Positions 1-8,000 of a stretch of DNA of 64,000 nt are shown piece by piece; positions within the stretch are counted from its first letter, which is position 1; every line of letters begins with the position of its first letter. The DNA is from Solirubrobacterales bacterium (GTDB lineage Bacteria > Actinomycetota > Thermoleophilia > Solirubrobacterales > Solirubrobacteraceae). The notes under the pieces are model-generated. The model was given only the letters and a program-made list of their open reading frames with translations, ran no database searches and was not told the DNA's origin. The translations under genes were made by a program, and so were the position numbers. The stretch lies in contig DAHUYQ010000016.1 of assembly GCA_027315115.1 (NCBI GenBank), forward strand, positions 62,001 to 126,000. The letters run 5' to 3'.

Positions 1-659
1 CGCCGTTCCTGCTCTTCGCGCTGGCCGGGGGCGCGGTGCCGCTGCCGCTCACCGTGATGCAGATACTCGCCTTCGACGTGGGCACCGAGACGCTGCCCTC
101 GCTGGCGCTCGCACGCGACCCGGCCGAGCCGGGCAGCATGCGCAAGCCACCGCGCCCACGCTCGGAGGGCGTGATCCGCGGGTCCATGCTGCTGCGCGCA
201 TGGCTCTTCCTGGGCGTGCTGATCGCGGCGCTCTCGCTCGGCGGCTACTTCTACGTGCTGAGGAGCGCTGGCTGGCACCCGGGCGTTCCGACGGGGCCCG
301 GGCACCCACTCCACCACGCTTACCTGCAGGCCACGACGATGACGTTCATGGGCATGATCGCGGGACAGATCGGGACGGCGTTCGCGGTGCGCACGCAGCG
401 CGCGTCGTTGTGGTCGATCGGCGTGTTTAGCAACCCCTTCCTGCTGTACGCGATCGTCGCGGAGCTCGCGATCGCGGCGCTGTTCGTCTACGCGCCGCCG
501 CTGCAGTCGCTGCTGGGCACGGCGGCGCTGCCGGTGAAGTACCTGGCGATCCTGCCCGCCTATCCGCTGGTCGTCTGGGGCGCGGACGAGATACGGCGCT
601 GGGCGCTGCGCCGAAGCGAAGCCGCACGCGCCCGCCGGCTCCAGCACGCCGGTGCTTAG
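1..659 (+). CDS. Cation-transporting P-type ATPase, C-terminal part (5' end outside window)
   Basis: This is the last 218 codons or so of a P-type cation pump of the inner membrane. The reading frame is open from the first bases of the window (first full codon at 3), so the start lies upstream. The C-terminal transport domain is visible: a hydrophobic helix, then [20 protein letters not shown] and the [13 protein letters not shown] loop, which is the usual sequence between membrane helices of P2-type ATPases, followed by four more hydrophobic segments and a basic tail. The ion cannot be told from this part; calcium or sodium/potassium-type pumps both carry this loop. The ATP-binding and phosphorylation domains are not in the window. 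Confidence 0.88.
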   Translation, partial: PFLLFALAGGAVPLPLTVMQILAFDVGTETLPSLALARDPAEPGSMRKPPRPRSEGVIRGSMLLRAWLFLGVLIAALSLGGYFYVLRSAGWHPGVPTGPGHPLHHAYLQATTMTFMGMIAGQIGTAFAVRTQRASLWSIGVFSNPFLLYAIVAELAIAALFVYAPPLQSLLGTAALPVKYLAILPAYPLVVWGADEIRRWALRRSEAARARRLQHAGA

Positions 660-661
660 CG

Positions 662-790
662 CCCATCAGGGAGGATCTCCTACTCGCCGCGCAGAGCCGT
701 GGAGTGCTCGTGCTCACGCACGCCAGCATCGCCGCCATCGCTGCATTCGATCGCGTCCCGATCGTCGAGCACGGACGGGTGCTGAGCACC
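662..790 (+). pseudogene. Possible C-terminal remnant of an ABC transporter ATPase
   Basis: Directly after the P-type ATPase stop, the +2 frame reads REDLLLAAQSRGVLVLTH, then AFDRVPIVEHGRVLSTG. This matches the end of ABC ATPase domains: a beta strand ending in the H-loop (LTH), then the hydrophobic strand and hairpin before the C-terminus. There is no Walker A, signature or Walker B upstream in any frame, so only the last 45 residues or so would survive. The fragment lies antisense under the odd C-terminal tail of the histidine kinase. The similarity is short, so this is a tentative call. Confidence 0.4.
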
Positions 791-2419
791 GGCAGAGTCG
801 GCGCCCGCCTCGGCGCGACCGAGACCGGCGCCCGCGCCAAGCGCCGGAGCGGCGGCAGCGCCGGGGCGGTGCGCCGGACCGGCGCTGGCAGCGACGGGGA
901 GCTTGCGCCCGTAGACCGGCCGGCGGCCACGTGGCGAGAACCCGGGCAGCTCCAGGTCAAAGCGCGCGCCCCCTGCCTGCGCGCGCTTTGCGCTGACCGT
1001 TCCACCGTGCGCCTCGGCGATCGCGCGCACGATCGCAAGGCCGAGACCCGCGCCGCCGGAGGCCCTGTCCCGGGCGGCGTCGGTGCGGTGGAAGCGATCG
1101 AAGACGCGCTCCCACTGGTCTGGCGGTATGCCGGGCCCGTCGTCCTGCACGCTGAACACCAGCTTGCCCCGCGGAGCGCCCGGCCCGGGCGTCACGGAGA
1201 GGCTCACGAGGCCGCTTACTGGCTCGGTGTGGTCGATCGCGTTGGCGAGCAGGTTGCGCAGAGCCTGCGCGAGCCTGTCGGGGTCCGCCCTGATCGTGCC
1301 CTCGGGCACGCTTCCAAGCTCGAAGCGGCGGTCGGCGATCAGGCTGACGCCGTCCCAGAGCTCCTGCACGAACCCGCGCAGATCCACGTTCTCCACGCGC
1401 AGGAACTCCGTCTGCTCGGCCTTGGCAAGCAGCAGCAGGTCGTCGACGAGCCTCGTGATGCGCGAGATCTCGGCCTGCAGGAGTCGCTCCACACGCCGCA
1501 CCTCCTCGCCCGAGGGCTCCTTCTGGGCGGCCAGGACTTCAAGCTGCCCGCGGATCACCGTCAGCGGAGTGCGCAGCTCATGGGAGGCGTCGGCGACGAA
1601 GGCCCGCTGTCCGGCGAAGGCGTCGGTGAGACGGTCGAGCATGTGGTTGAAGGCGTCCGCCAGCACCCGCATCTCGTCACCGGGCCGGCCGACTTCATGG
1701 ATGCGGGGATGCAGGTCGCCCGCGTCCACACGCGTGGCCACGGCGGCCATCCGCCGCAGCGGCCTGGTGAAGCGACTGCCGATCAGCAGCGCGCCGAGCA
1801 GCGCGCCGGCCAGCGTCAGCACGCCTGCCAGGATGAAGGCGCGCGCCACCCCCTCGCTGGCCCGCCCGACCGACGCGAGCGACTCGCCGGCGCCGACGGT
1901 GATGCTCAGACCGTGCCCGACCTTCACCTGGCGCTTGAGCAGCCGCAGCGAGCCGATGTCAGGCAGGTGCAGCGTGGAGTAGCCGATCGGCGCATCCAGC
2001 ACCTTGCCGGCGGCATGGTTCTCGACGCCCTGCTCTTCCAGGCTCTCGCCTTCGTCCGGAGTCGAGCTGTAGATCAGCTCCGGGGTGTTGGTCTGGATCC
2101 TGGTGCCGGGTATGGCGACGAACAGCGCCGTCGAGCTGGCCTGGAAGGGCTGTCCCCTGACGTAGCGGGCAGCAGCTCGTTCGATCGCGGCTCTGGTCGA
2201 GCTGCCTTCCACGATCGCACGAGACATCTCTCCCGTATCTCCGTAGAGCTCTTTGTCTATCTGGCCTCTCAGCTCGCTCGCGGTGCCGCGGTAGACGACG
2301 ACGAAGGTGATGCCCGAGGAGACCACGACCACGAGCGCCACCCAGGCCGCCAGGCGCCAGCGCAGCCCTCTCAGAGCAAAACGACTGGGCGCAAGCCGGC
2401 GCGCCGGCTCAGCCACCAT
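680..2419 (-). CDS. Sensor histidine kinase (HAMP-HisKA-HATPase)
   Basis: A membrane sensor kinase that should phosphorylate the response regulator encoded just upstream. Two membrane helices (about residues 23-43 and 193-213) bracket an extracytoplasmic sensor domain. A HAMP linker follows (about 215-268), then the dimerisation domain with SHELRTPL (His280), an N box (LRNLLANAID), and G boxes (DDGPGI, GGAGLGLAI). The gene overlaps the regulator by 11 nt, so the two are translationally coupled. The kinase fold ends near residue 490. The remaining 90 residues or so are low-complexity Ala/Gly/Arg sequence with no kinase counterpart, and they run antisense over an ABC-ATPase-like remnant. The original stop codon may have been lost in a rearrangement. 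The signal sensed is unknown. Confidence 0.93.
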   Translation of the reverse strand: MVAEPARRLAPSRFALRGLRWRLAAWVALVVVVSSGITFVVVYRGTASELRGQIDKELYGDTGEMSRAIVEGSSTRAAIERAAARYVRGQPFQASSTALFVAIPGTRIQTNTPELIYSSTPDEGESLEEQGVENHAAGKVLDAPIGYSTLHLPDIGSLRLLKRQVKVGHGLSITVGAGESLASVGRASEGVARAFILAGVLTLAGALLGALLIGSRFTRPLRRMAAVATRVDAGDLHPRIHEVGRPGDEMRVLADAFNHMLDRLTDAFAGQRAFVADASHELRTPLTVIRGQLEVLAAQKEPSGEEVRRVERLLQAEISRITRLVDDLLLLAKAEQTEFLRVENVDLRGFVQELWDGVSLIADRRFELGSVPEGTIRADPDRLAQALRNLLANAIDHTEPVSGLVSLSVTPGPGAPRGKLVFSVQDDGPGIPPDQWERVFDRFHRTDAARDRASGGAGLGLAIVRAIAEAHGGTVSAKRAQAGGARFDLELPGFSPRGRRPVYGRKLPVAASAGPAHRPGAAAAPALGAGAGLGRAEAGADSAGAQHPSVLDDRDAIECSDGGDAGVREHEHSTALRGE

Positions 2420-3134
2420 GTCCGAGCCGGTACCCGACGGAGCGCACCGTGTAGATCGGCGCCGGGCTCTCTCCGCGCCGCAGCTTGCGACGCAGGTAGC
2501 CGATGTAGACGTCGACGATGTTGGTCGCCGGATCGTGCTCGTAGCCCCAGACGGCGCTCAGGATCTGCTCGCGCGAGAGCACCTGGCCGCGGTGGCGCAA
2601 CAGGTAGACCAGCAGCTCGAACTCCGTCGTGGAGAGCGGCACCGCCTCGCCCGCGCGCCGCACGCGTCGCGTAAGCAGGTTGACCTCGATGTCCTCGCCT
2701 TGGATCACGGTGGCCGACGCCTCGGCGGCCGTGCGAAGCTGGGCGCGGATGCGCGCCACCAGCTCCGCTAGCGAGAAGGGCTTGACCAGATAGTCGGCGG
2801 CGCCGGCTTCAAGGCCTGTGACACGATCTTCGACCTCGCCCCTGGCGGTCAGCACGATGACAGGCAGTCCCGGCTTGGCGTCACGCAGGGCACGCAGAAT
2901 CTGCAGACCGCCGCGTCCTGGGAGCATCAGGTCGAGCACGACCATCTCGAAGCTCTCCCGCAGCGCGGTGCGCTCGCCAGCCACCCCGTCCTGCTCGACG
3001 GCGACCGTGAAGCCCTCTGCCTCCAGCCCGCGGCGCACGAAATCGACGATCCCGGGCTCGTCCTCGATCAGCAGGACGCTCGCCGACCGCACGGCGGGGC
3101 TGGCCCGCGGGATCTCCTGGGCCTCTTGCTGCAT
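2409..3134 (-). CDS. OmpR/PhoB-family response regulator
   Basis: A DNA-binding response regulator, partner of the kinase that it overlaps by 11 nt. The receiver domain (about 18-130) shows the acidic pair EDE near residue 24, the phospho-acceptor Asp68 in VVLDLMLPG, Thr96 and Lys118 in LVKPF. The C-terminal winged helix (about 145-240) ends in VDVYIGYLRRKL and YTVRSVGYRL, the OmpR/PhoB recognition helix and wing. Length (241 aa) is usual for the family. An extra 17-residue N-terminus precedes the receiver domain, so a later start is possible. Target genes cannot be read from the sequence; the adjacent P-type ATPase is a candidate. Confidence 0.95.
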   Translation of the reverse strand: MQQEAQEIPRASPAVRSASVLLIEDEPGIVDFVRRGLEAEGFTVAVEQDGVAGERTALRESFEMVVLDLMLPGRGGLQILRALRDAKPGLPVIVLTARGEVEDRVTGLEAGAADYLVKPFSLAELVARIRAQLRTAAEASATVIQGEDIEVNLLTRRVRRAGEAVPLSTTEFELLVYLLRHRGQVLSREQILSAVWGYEHDPATNIVDVYIGYLRRKLRRGESPAPIYTVRSVGYRLGHGG

Positions 3135-3243
3135 GTGCTCAGGATAGAGGCGCCAAGCACAGACATCGGCCGCTGAGCAAACTCGATGAGTTTTCTCACG
3201 CTTCGATTACCGATCGCTTAGCAACCGCGCCCAGACTGCGGCC

Positions 3244-4050
3244 ATGGCCTACGACCCACCCGTGCCCAGGTCGGAGCCGGGCACCTACGACTCCCACCGT
3301 CGGCGCCAGGTCCAGCGCCCCCAACCGCCGCAGCGCCGCGCGATACGACCGCCGGCGCACCGTCGCAAGCCGCGATCGGAGCTGACCGGCGGCGGCACCG
3401 AGGGCAACCGTCTGCTCACAGCCCAGACCGGCGCGGTGCTGATCGTGCTGCTGGCAGTGATCGGCATCACGATCCTGCGCATCGGGCAGCTCGTGTCGGT
3501 GCACATGTTCGTCGGAATGTTGCTGATCCCGGTCGTGCTGCTGAAGATGAGCACCACCGGCTACCGCTTCGCCCGCTACTACACGCACAACAGGCGCTAC
3601 CGCAAGGCAGGCCCCCCGGCGCCCCTGCTGAGGATGATCGCCCCGATGGTCGTGATCTCGACGGTCGCGGTGTTCGTGACGGGCGTGGTGCTGATGATCG
3701 AGGGCCCGAGCGCTCGCGGCACGCTCTCGGAGCTGCACAAGCTCAGCTTCATCGCATGGATCGCATTCACGGCTCTGCACGTGATCGGCCACATCGGCGA
3801 GATCCCCGGCGCGCTCAGCCGCCGCTACGAGAACAAGCTCTCGGGCCTCAGCACTGAAATCGAATCGTTCCCTGGCATGCAGCGGTCCGCGCCGGTCGAG
3901 GCGTCGCCCGAGTGGGACGCCTACGGCACCGGGCGCGCCGGACGTCTGATCGCGCTCTCAGGCGCGCTGGTCGCGGGCGCGGTGCTAGCGCTGATCTCGC
4001 TGACCTGGTTCGGCCCCTGGCAGCAGCCGTTCACGTTCATCCCACATTGA
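3244..4050 (+). CDS. Membrane protein, cytochrome b561/DUF4405-like
   Basis: First gene of a six-gene redox operon. A basic, proline-rich cytosolic N-terminus of about 60 residues precedes four membrane helices. Histidines lie in or near the helices at 87 (VHMFVG), 165 (LHKLSF), 179 and 183 (LHVIGH). This arrangement is known from four-helix haem-b proteins of the cytochrome b561 type, so bis-His haem ligation and electron transfer across the membrane are inferred. A soluble tail with a final hydrophobic segment follows, giving perhaps five helices in total. The gene lies 15 nt upstream of the next one. The start at 3244 gives the longest frame; a later start inside the basic region cannot be excluded. 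No enzyme function can be assigned. Confidence 0.72.
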   Translation: MAYDPPVPRSEPGTYDSHRRRQVQRPQPPQRRAIRPPAHRRKPRSELTGGGTEGNRLLTAQTGAVLIVLLAVIGITILRIGQLVSVHMFVGMLLIPVVLLKMSTTGYRFARYYTHNRRYRKAGPPAPLLRMIAPMVVISTVAVFVTGVVLMIEGPSARGTLSELHKLSFIAWIAFTALHVIGHIGEIPGALSRRYENKLSGLSTEIESFPGMQRSAPVEASPEWDAYGTGRAGRLIALSGALVAGAVLALISLTWFGPWQQPFTFIPH

Positions 4051-4065
4051 CGCCCACCAATCGGC

Positions 4066-4557
4066 ATGGATAAACACACTCCCCGAACCCGCGACGCCGC
4101 CCTGCGCAAGCTGCGGGCCGCAAACCGTTGGCTGATCGCCGGCAGCGTCAGCCTGACGGGCATCTTCGCGGCCGTCGCCGCCAGCGCGTTCCCCGGCAAG
4201 ACGCTCAAATCGACCAGCGCCGGCGCCGGGGCGAGCAGCGGGAAGAGCAGCACCGGCTCCTCGCGCCTGCGCGCGCCGACCCACTCGCCGCAGTCAAGCG
4301 AACAGGAAAGCTCCACGGCAGGCTCGACCGAAACCGAACGAGCCACGGAATCGGAATCCGAAGCAGGGACGGAAGCCGGCAAAGCCACGGAATCCGAAGA
4401 AGGCGTGGAAGCCGGCGGGTCCACCGAACCCGAAAGAGCAGTCGAACCCGAAAGAACCGTCGAAGCCGAAAAACCGGTGGAAACCGAAAAACCGGTCGAA
4501 GCCGAAGCGAAAGTCGAAACGCAGCCCGAAGCCCCCGTGGTCTCCGGAGGCTCGTGA
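4066..4557 (+). CDS. Membrane-anchored, Glu-rich repetitive protein
   Basis: Not recognised as a known family. A short basic N-terminus, one hydrophobic helix (about residues 22-42) and then about 120 residues of low complexity: a Ser/Gly stretch followed by Glu/Pro/Ala/Thr repeats of the type VEAEKPVETEKPVEAE. The layout suggests an exported, membrane-tethered acidic stalk or spacer. Codon use is odd for this genome: glutamate is mostly GAA rather than GAG, which makes the repeat region locally A-rich. The stop overlaps the GTG start of apbE by 4 nt (GTGA), so it is co-translated with a flavinyltransferase. It carries no visible ApbE target motif, so it is not an obvious flavoprotein. Confidence 0.6.
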   Translation: MDKHTPRTRDAALRKLRAANRWLIAGSVSLTGIFAAVAASAFPGKTLKSTSAGAGASSGKSSTGSSRLRAPTHSPQSSEQESSTAGSTETERATESESEAGTEAGKATESEEGVEAGGSTEPERAVEPERTVEAEKPVETEKPVEAEAKVETQPEAPVVSGGS

Positions 4558-5591
4558 GCAACTGGAGTGACTCCGTGCGCGCCATGGCTTCGCCCAGAAC
4601 AGCCACATGGCAGGCACTCGGCACCTCCGCCGTGCTGCGTCTGGCGCAGCACGGCGACCTCCAGCAGGCCAAGAGGTGCGTCGAGCGGGAGCTCGCAGCG
4701 ATCGACCGCGCCTGCAGCCGCTTCCGAGCCGACTCGGATCTCTCACGGCTGAACGCCGCGGGCGGGGAGGCACTGGAGGTCGACAGCGTCCTGATCGAAG
4801 CGCTGCAGGTCGCGCTGCGGGCTGCGCGAATAACCGAAGGTGCAGTCGATCCGTGCATCGGCGCCGCCCTCGAGCTGGCCGGCTACGACCGGGACTGGAG
4901 CCTGATGGAGCAGCGCATGGAGGGCGGCGACGCCGCGCCCGCCGGCAACGCCATGCCCGGTGACGACGCCACGCCCGGTGCCGGTGCCCCGCCGCCCGCG
5001 CTCCTTCGCGCGCGCCGGCGGGCAAGCTGGCAGGCGATCGAGCTCGACCGCGCCAGGCGACTGGTGAGGCTCCCGCCCGGCATCAAGCTGGACCTCGGCG
5101 CGACCGCGAAGGCATGGGCCGCCGACCGCGCGGCGCGGGCCGCCTTCCGCCGCACCGGAATCGGCACGCTGGTTGCCCTCGGCGGGGATATCGCGACCGC
5201 CGGCCCACCACCGCCGGACGGATGGCAGATCCGGGTCACCGACAACCATCGGGCCGGCATCGCGGCACCCGGTCAGACGATCGCGATCCACGACGGCGGC
5301 CTTGCCACCTCCAGCGTCACCGTGCGCCGCTGGATCAGGGCCGGCGCCCCCATGCACCACATCATCGATCCGGCCACCGCGCGGCCGGCACGCGGCGCAT
5401 GGAGGACTGTGAGCGTCGCCGCGGCAAGCTGCACGGACGCGAACATCGCCTCCACCGCTTCGATCCTGCTCTCTGATCGTGCCCCGGCATGGCTCTCGGC
5501 GCAGGGTCTCCCGGCACGCCTGGTCGCGCACGACGGCGGCGTGCGTCACGTCGGCGACTGGCCCGCACAACAGACGCAGGTGGCGGCATGA
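4554..5591 (+). CDS. apbE: FAD:protein FMN transferase (ApbE family)
   Basis: ApbE proteins move FMN from FAD onto a Ser/Thr of exported or membrane flavoproteins. Family landmarks are present: CSRFRADSDLSRLN near the N-terminus, KLDLGATAKAWAADRAA (the DLGGIAKGYAVD-type motif), ATSSVTVRRW in place of the usual ATSG, HHIIDPATARPA (H-IDP), and a C-terminal DANIASTASILL helix. The start is placed at GTG 4554, which overlaps the preceding stop; the frame is open further upstream only because of the GC-rich repeat. A low-complexity Gly/Ala/Pro insertion (about 122-145) is unusual. No Tat or Sec signal or lipobox is evident, so the site of action is unclear. It overlaps the next gene by ATGA. Confidence 0.88.
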   Translation: MSNWSDSVRAMASPRTATWQALGTSAVLRLAQHGDLQQAKRCVERELAAIDRACSRFRADSDLSRLNAAGGEALEVDSVLIEALQVALRAARITEGAVDPCIGAALELAGYDRDWSLMEQRMEGGDAAPAGNAMPGDDATPGAGAPPPALLRARRRASWQAIELDRARRLVRLPPGIKLDLGATAKAWAADRAARAAFRRTGIGTLVALGGDIATAGPPPPDGWQIRVTDNHRAGIAAPGQTIAIHDGGLATSSVTVRRWIRAGAPMHHIIDPATARPARGAWRTVSVAAASCTDANIASTASILLSDRAPAWLSAQGLPARLVAHDGGVRHVGDWPAQQTQVAA

Positions 5592-6310
5592 ACGCCATCC
5601 TCGCCACCACTACCGGACCGAGCATTGCCTGGTATCTCACGCGCGCGACGGGCGCTGTGGCGATGCTGCTGCTGACCGCGTCGGTCGCGCTCGGCGTGCT
5701 GAACGTCAGCCGCTACAGCTCGGCACGCTGGCCGCGATTCCTGTTCGACGCGCTGCACCGCAACGTGTCGCTGCTGGCGGTCGTCTTCCTGGCGCTGCAC
5801 GTCATCACGACCGTGCTCGACACCTTCGCGCACATCTCGCTCGTCTCCGCCTTCATCCCGTTCACGAGCAGCTACCGCCCCTTCTGGCTCGGTCTCGGCA
5901 CGATCGCGTGCGACCTCCTGCTGGCGCTGCTCATCACCAGTCTGATGCGCCGCCGTCTCGGCTTCGCCGCCTGGCGGACGACGCACTGGCTTGCCTACGC
6001 CTGCTGGCCGATCGCGCTGCTGCACGGCCTGGGCACAGGCAGCGACGTGAAAAGCGCCTGGATGCTGCTGCTCACGGTCGCATGTGTGCTGTTGGTGATC
6101 GCGGCCGTGTGGGTGCGGCTGCTGCGCGGGTGGCCCGACAACGCGCGCGTGCGTGGCGGCGCGCTGGCGGCCAGCGCCGCATTCGCGCTGTTCCTGGTGG
6201 TGTGGGTGCCCTCCGGGCCGCTGGGCAGCGAATGGGCCAAGCGCTCCGGCACTCCCTCGACGTTGCTGCCGCACGCGAGCACGACAAGGACCGCGGAGGT
6301 GAGCCGGTGA
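5588..6310 (+). CDS. Ferric-reductase-like transmembrane haem-b protein
   Basis: A 240-aa integral membrane protein of the ferric reductase / NADPH oxidase / MsrQ transmembrane type. About six helices are visible. Two His pairs sit in helices as in the family: His57 with His71 (HRNV to LHVI) and His133 with His146 (THWLA to LHGLG), which would hold two haems b. No C-terminal FAD/NAD ferredoxin-reductase domain is attached, so electrons must come from another protein, plausibly the NuoF-like flavoprotein encoded next. It overlaps apbE by 4 nt upstream and the NuoF-like gene by 4 nt downstream. This is a strong sign of a single functional unit. Substrate (metal, quinone or a flavinylated protein) is unknown. 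Confidence 0.85.
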   Translation: MNAILATTTGPSIAWYLTRATGAVAMLLLTASVALGVLNVSRYSSARWPRFLFDALHRNVSLLAVVFLALHVITTVLDTFAHISLVSAFIPFTSSYRPFWLGLGTIACDLLLALLITSLMRRRLGFAAWRTTHWLAYACWPIALLHGLGTGSDVKSAWMLLLTVACVLLVIAAVWVRLLRGWPDNARVRGGALAASAAFALFLVVWVPSGPLGSEWAKRSGTPSTLLPHASTTRTAEVSR

Positions 6311-7686
6311 GCGCCACCATGACCGCGACCCTGCCGCGGCTGCTGCTGGGCGTCGATCCCGACAGCGCGCTGAGCCTCCAGGATCATCTCGACGTCCACG
6401 GCCCGCTGCCGTCGCTGGGCACGGGCGGGCGCAGACTGCTGAGCAGGCGCCCCGATGCCGGCGGCGCACTGATCGAGGAGGTCGAGCGGGCCGGCCTGCG
6501 CGGCCGTGGCGGCGCGAGCTTCCCCGCCGCCTCCAAGATGCGCGCCGTCGCATCGGCGAGGGGCAAGGCGATCGTGGTGGTCAACGCGACCGAGGGCGAG
6601 CCGGCAAGCATGAAGGACAGGCTGCTGCTGCAGAGCCTGCCCCACCTGGTGCTGGACGGCGCCGTGCTCGCGGCCACCGCGGTGGGCGCCGACGAGGCGA
6701 TCGTCTGTGTCTGCGAGACCAATGCCGACCTGCACAGCGTCCAGCGCGCGATCGGCGAGCGCCGGGCGTTGCGGGAGGGGGTGGATCTGCGCTTCTCGGT
6801 GGTCCCGAACGGATACGTCAGCGGCCAGGAGTCCGCGCTGGTGCAGCACCTCAACGGCGGTCCCGCGCTCCCGACCTTCACGCCGCCGATGCCGTTTCAA
6901 AGCGGCGTGCAGGGACGTCCGACGCTGGTCAGCAACGCCGAGACGCTCGCTCATCTGGCGATGATCGCCCGCCACGGCGCGGAGTGGTACCGGCAGCTCG
7001 GCATCGCCAGCCAGCCGGGCTCCACGCTGGTCACGCTCTCCGGCCCCGTGGCGCACCCCGGCGTCTATGAGATCGAGCACGGCGCCTCTCTGTCCTCGCT
7101 GATCGAGGCGGCCGGCGGACTGAGCGCAACTGTTCGCGCGGTGCTGCTCGGGGGCTATGCCGGCACCTGGGTCGACGCCCGATCGATCCATGGCCTCGGG
7201 CTCTCGGACGAGCAGCTCGCGCCCTACGGAGCGTCGGTAGGGGCCGGGGTGATCGCACTGCTCTCCGCGGACGCCTGCCCTGTCGCGGAGACCGCTCGGC
7301 TGATGCAATGGCTGGCCGACCAGAGCGCCGGACAGTGCGGACCGTGCGTGAACGGCCTGCATGCGATCGCGAAGACCTTCGCCCAGGTCGCGGCCGGGAC
7401 CGCCGGCAGAGGCGCCGCTCAGAATCTCGCTCGCCTGGTCTTGCTCACGCGCGGCCGGGGCGCCTGCCGCCACCCCGACGGCGCGGTCAGGCTGGCGGAG
7501 AGCGCCGCCCAGGTCTTCGCGGAGGAGCTCTCCGATCACGCGCGGCACGGAGCCTGCGCGGCCTGCGGCAGGGCGGCGGAGTTTCCACTGCCCGCCTGGT
7601 CGGACCCCGAGCGCACGACTCGATCCAAGCGCACGCGCGGGACGGCGGGCAGCGCCTCCAAGCTGCGGATCGGAGCAAGGGCATGA
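6307..7686 (+). CDS. NuoF-like NADH-binding flavoprotein / diaphorase subunit
   Basis: 459 aa, related to the 51-kDa subunit of complex I, which takes electrons from NADH to FMN. The FMN-site loop GLRGRGGASFP (about 63-73) matches NuoF GLRGRGGAGFP. NATEGEPASMKDR (93-105) corresponds to NADEGEPGTFKDR, and PNGYVSGQESALV (167-179) to the Gly-rich segment before SLBB. An SLBB domain (PGVYEIEHGASLSSLI) follows. The FeS region reads SAGQCGPC (340-347) with Cys387, so the first Cys of the usual SCGxCxPC is Ala; Cys417 and Cys420 follow. No other complex I subunit lies nearby. With the haem-b proteins and ferredoxin this should feed or draw electrons at the membrane. GTG start overlaps the previous stop. 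Confidence 0.87.
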   Translation: MSATMTATLPRLLLGVDPDSALSLQDHLDVHGPLPSLGTGGRRLLSRRPDAGGALIEEVERAGLRGRGGASFPAASKMRAVASARGKAIVVVNATEGEPASMKDRLLLQSLPHLVLDGAVLAATAVGADEAIVCVCETNADLHSVQRAIGERRALREGVDLRFSVVPNGYVSGQESALVQHLNGGPALPTFTPPMPFQSGVQGRPTLVSNAETLAHLAMIARHGAEWYRQLGIASQPGSTLVTLSGPVAHPGVYEIEHGASLSSLIEAAGGLSATVRAVLLGGYAGTWVDARSIHGLGLSDEQLAPYGASVGAGVIALLSADACPVAETARLMQWLADQSAGQCGPCVNGLHAIAKTFAQVAAGTAGRGAAQNLARLVLLTRGRGACRHPDGAVRLAESAAQVFAEELSDHARHGACAACGRAAEFPLPAWSDPERTTRSKRTRGTAGSASKLRIGARA

Positions 7687-8000
7687 GCCAGCGCGTCGTG
7701 GTCAACCCGATCGCATGCACCGCGCACGGGATGTGCGCGGAGCTGCTGCCGGAGCGGATCACTCTCGATGACTGGGGCTATCCGATCGTGGATGGGCGAC
7801 CGCTCTCCGCCGACCTGCTCGAACACGCCCGCCGCGCCGCCGAGGTCTGCCCGACCTTCGCGCTGCTGCTGCAGTCCGACGGCTCGCCCGTCAGGGCATC
7901 AGCACGTGCATCGCAGCCAGCCCAGCCCACTGTCCGTAACGTGCGAAGAAGGCCCGAACCTGTGGTTCGTCGGCAAACGCGTTTGGATCCCCGCCGCTGA
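7683..8000 (+). CDS. Small ferredoxin, probably 3Fe-4S
   Basis: Last gene of the redox operon, overlapping the NuoF-like gene by ATGA. Cys12 and Cys18 in CTAHGMC and Cys56 in VCPTFAL give the three-cysteine C-x5-C ... CP pattern of actinobacterial 3Fe-4S ferredoxins, which usually serve cytochromes P450 or reductases. Homology ends near residue 68 (LLLQSDGSPV). The remaining 37 residues or so are basic and overlap the end of the convergent alkA gene by 110 nt, which is unusual; the original stop may have been lost. Likely role: cytosolic electron carrier between the NuoF-like protein and a partner. Confidence 0.8.
   Translation: MSQRVVVNPIACTAHGMCAELLPERITLDDWGYPIVDGRPLSADLLEHARRAAEVCPTFALLLQSDGSPVRASARASQPAQPTVRNVRRRPEPVVRRQTRLDPRR

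Noticed and set aside
4128-4553. Long 5' extension of apbE
   Set aside because: It is the +1 shadow of the Glu-rich repeat gene (Arg-rich there); GTG 4554 overlaps the previous stop as elsewhere in the operon.
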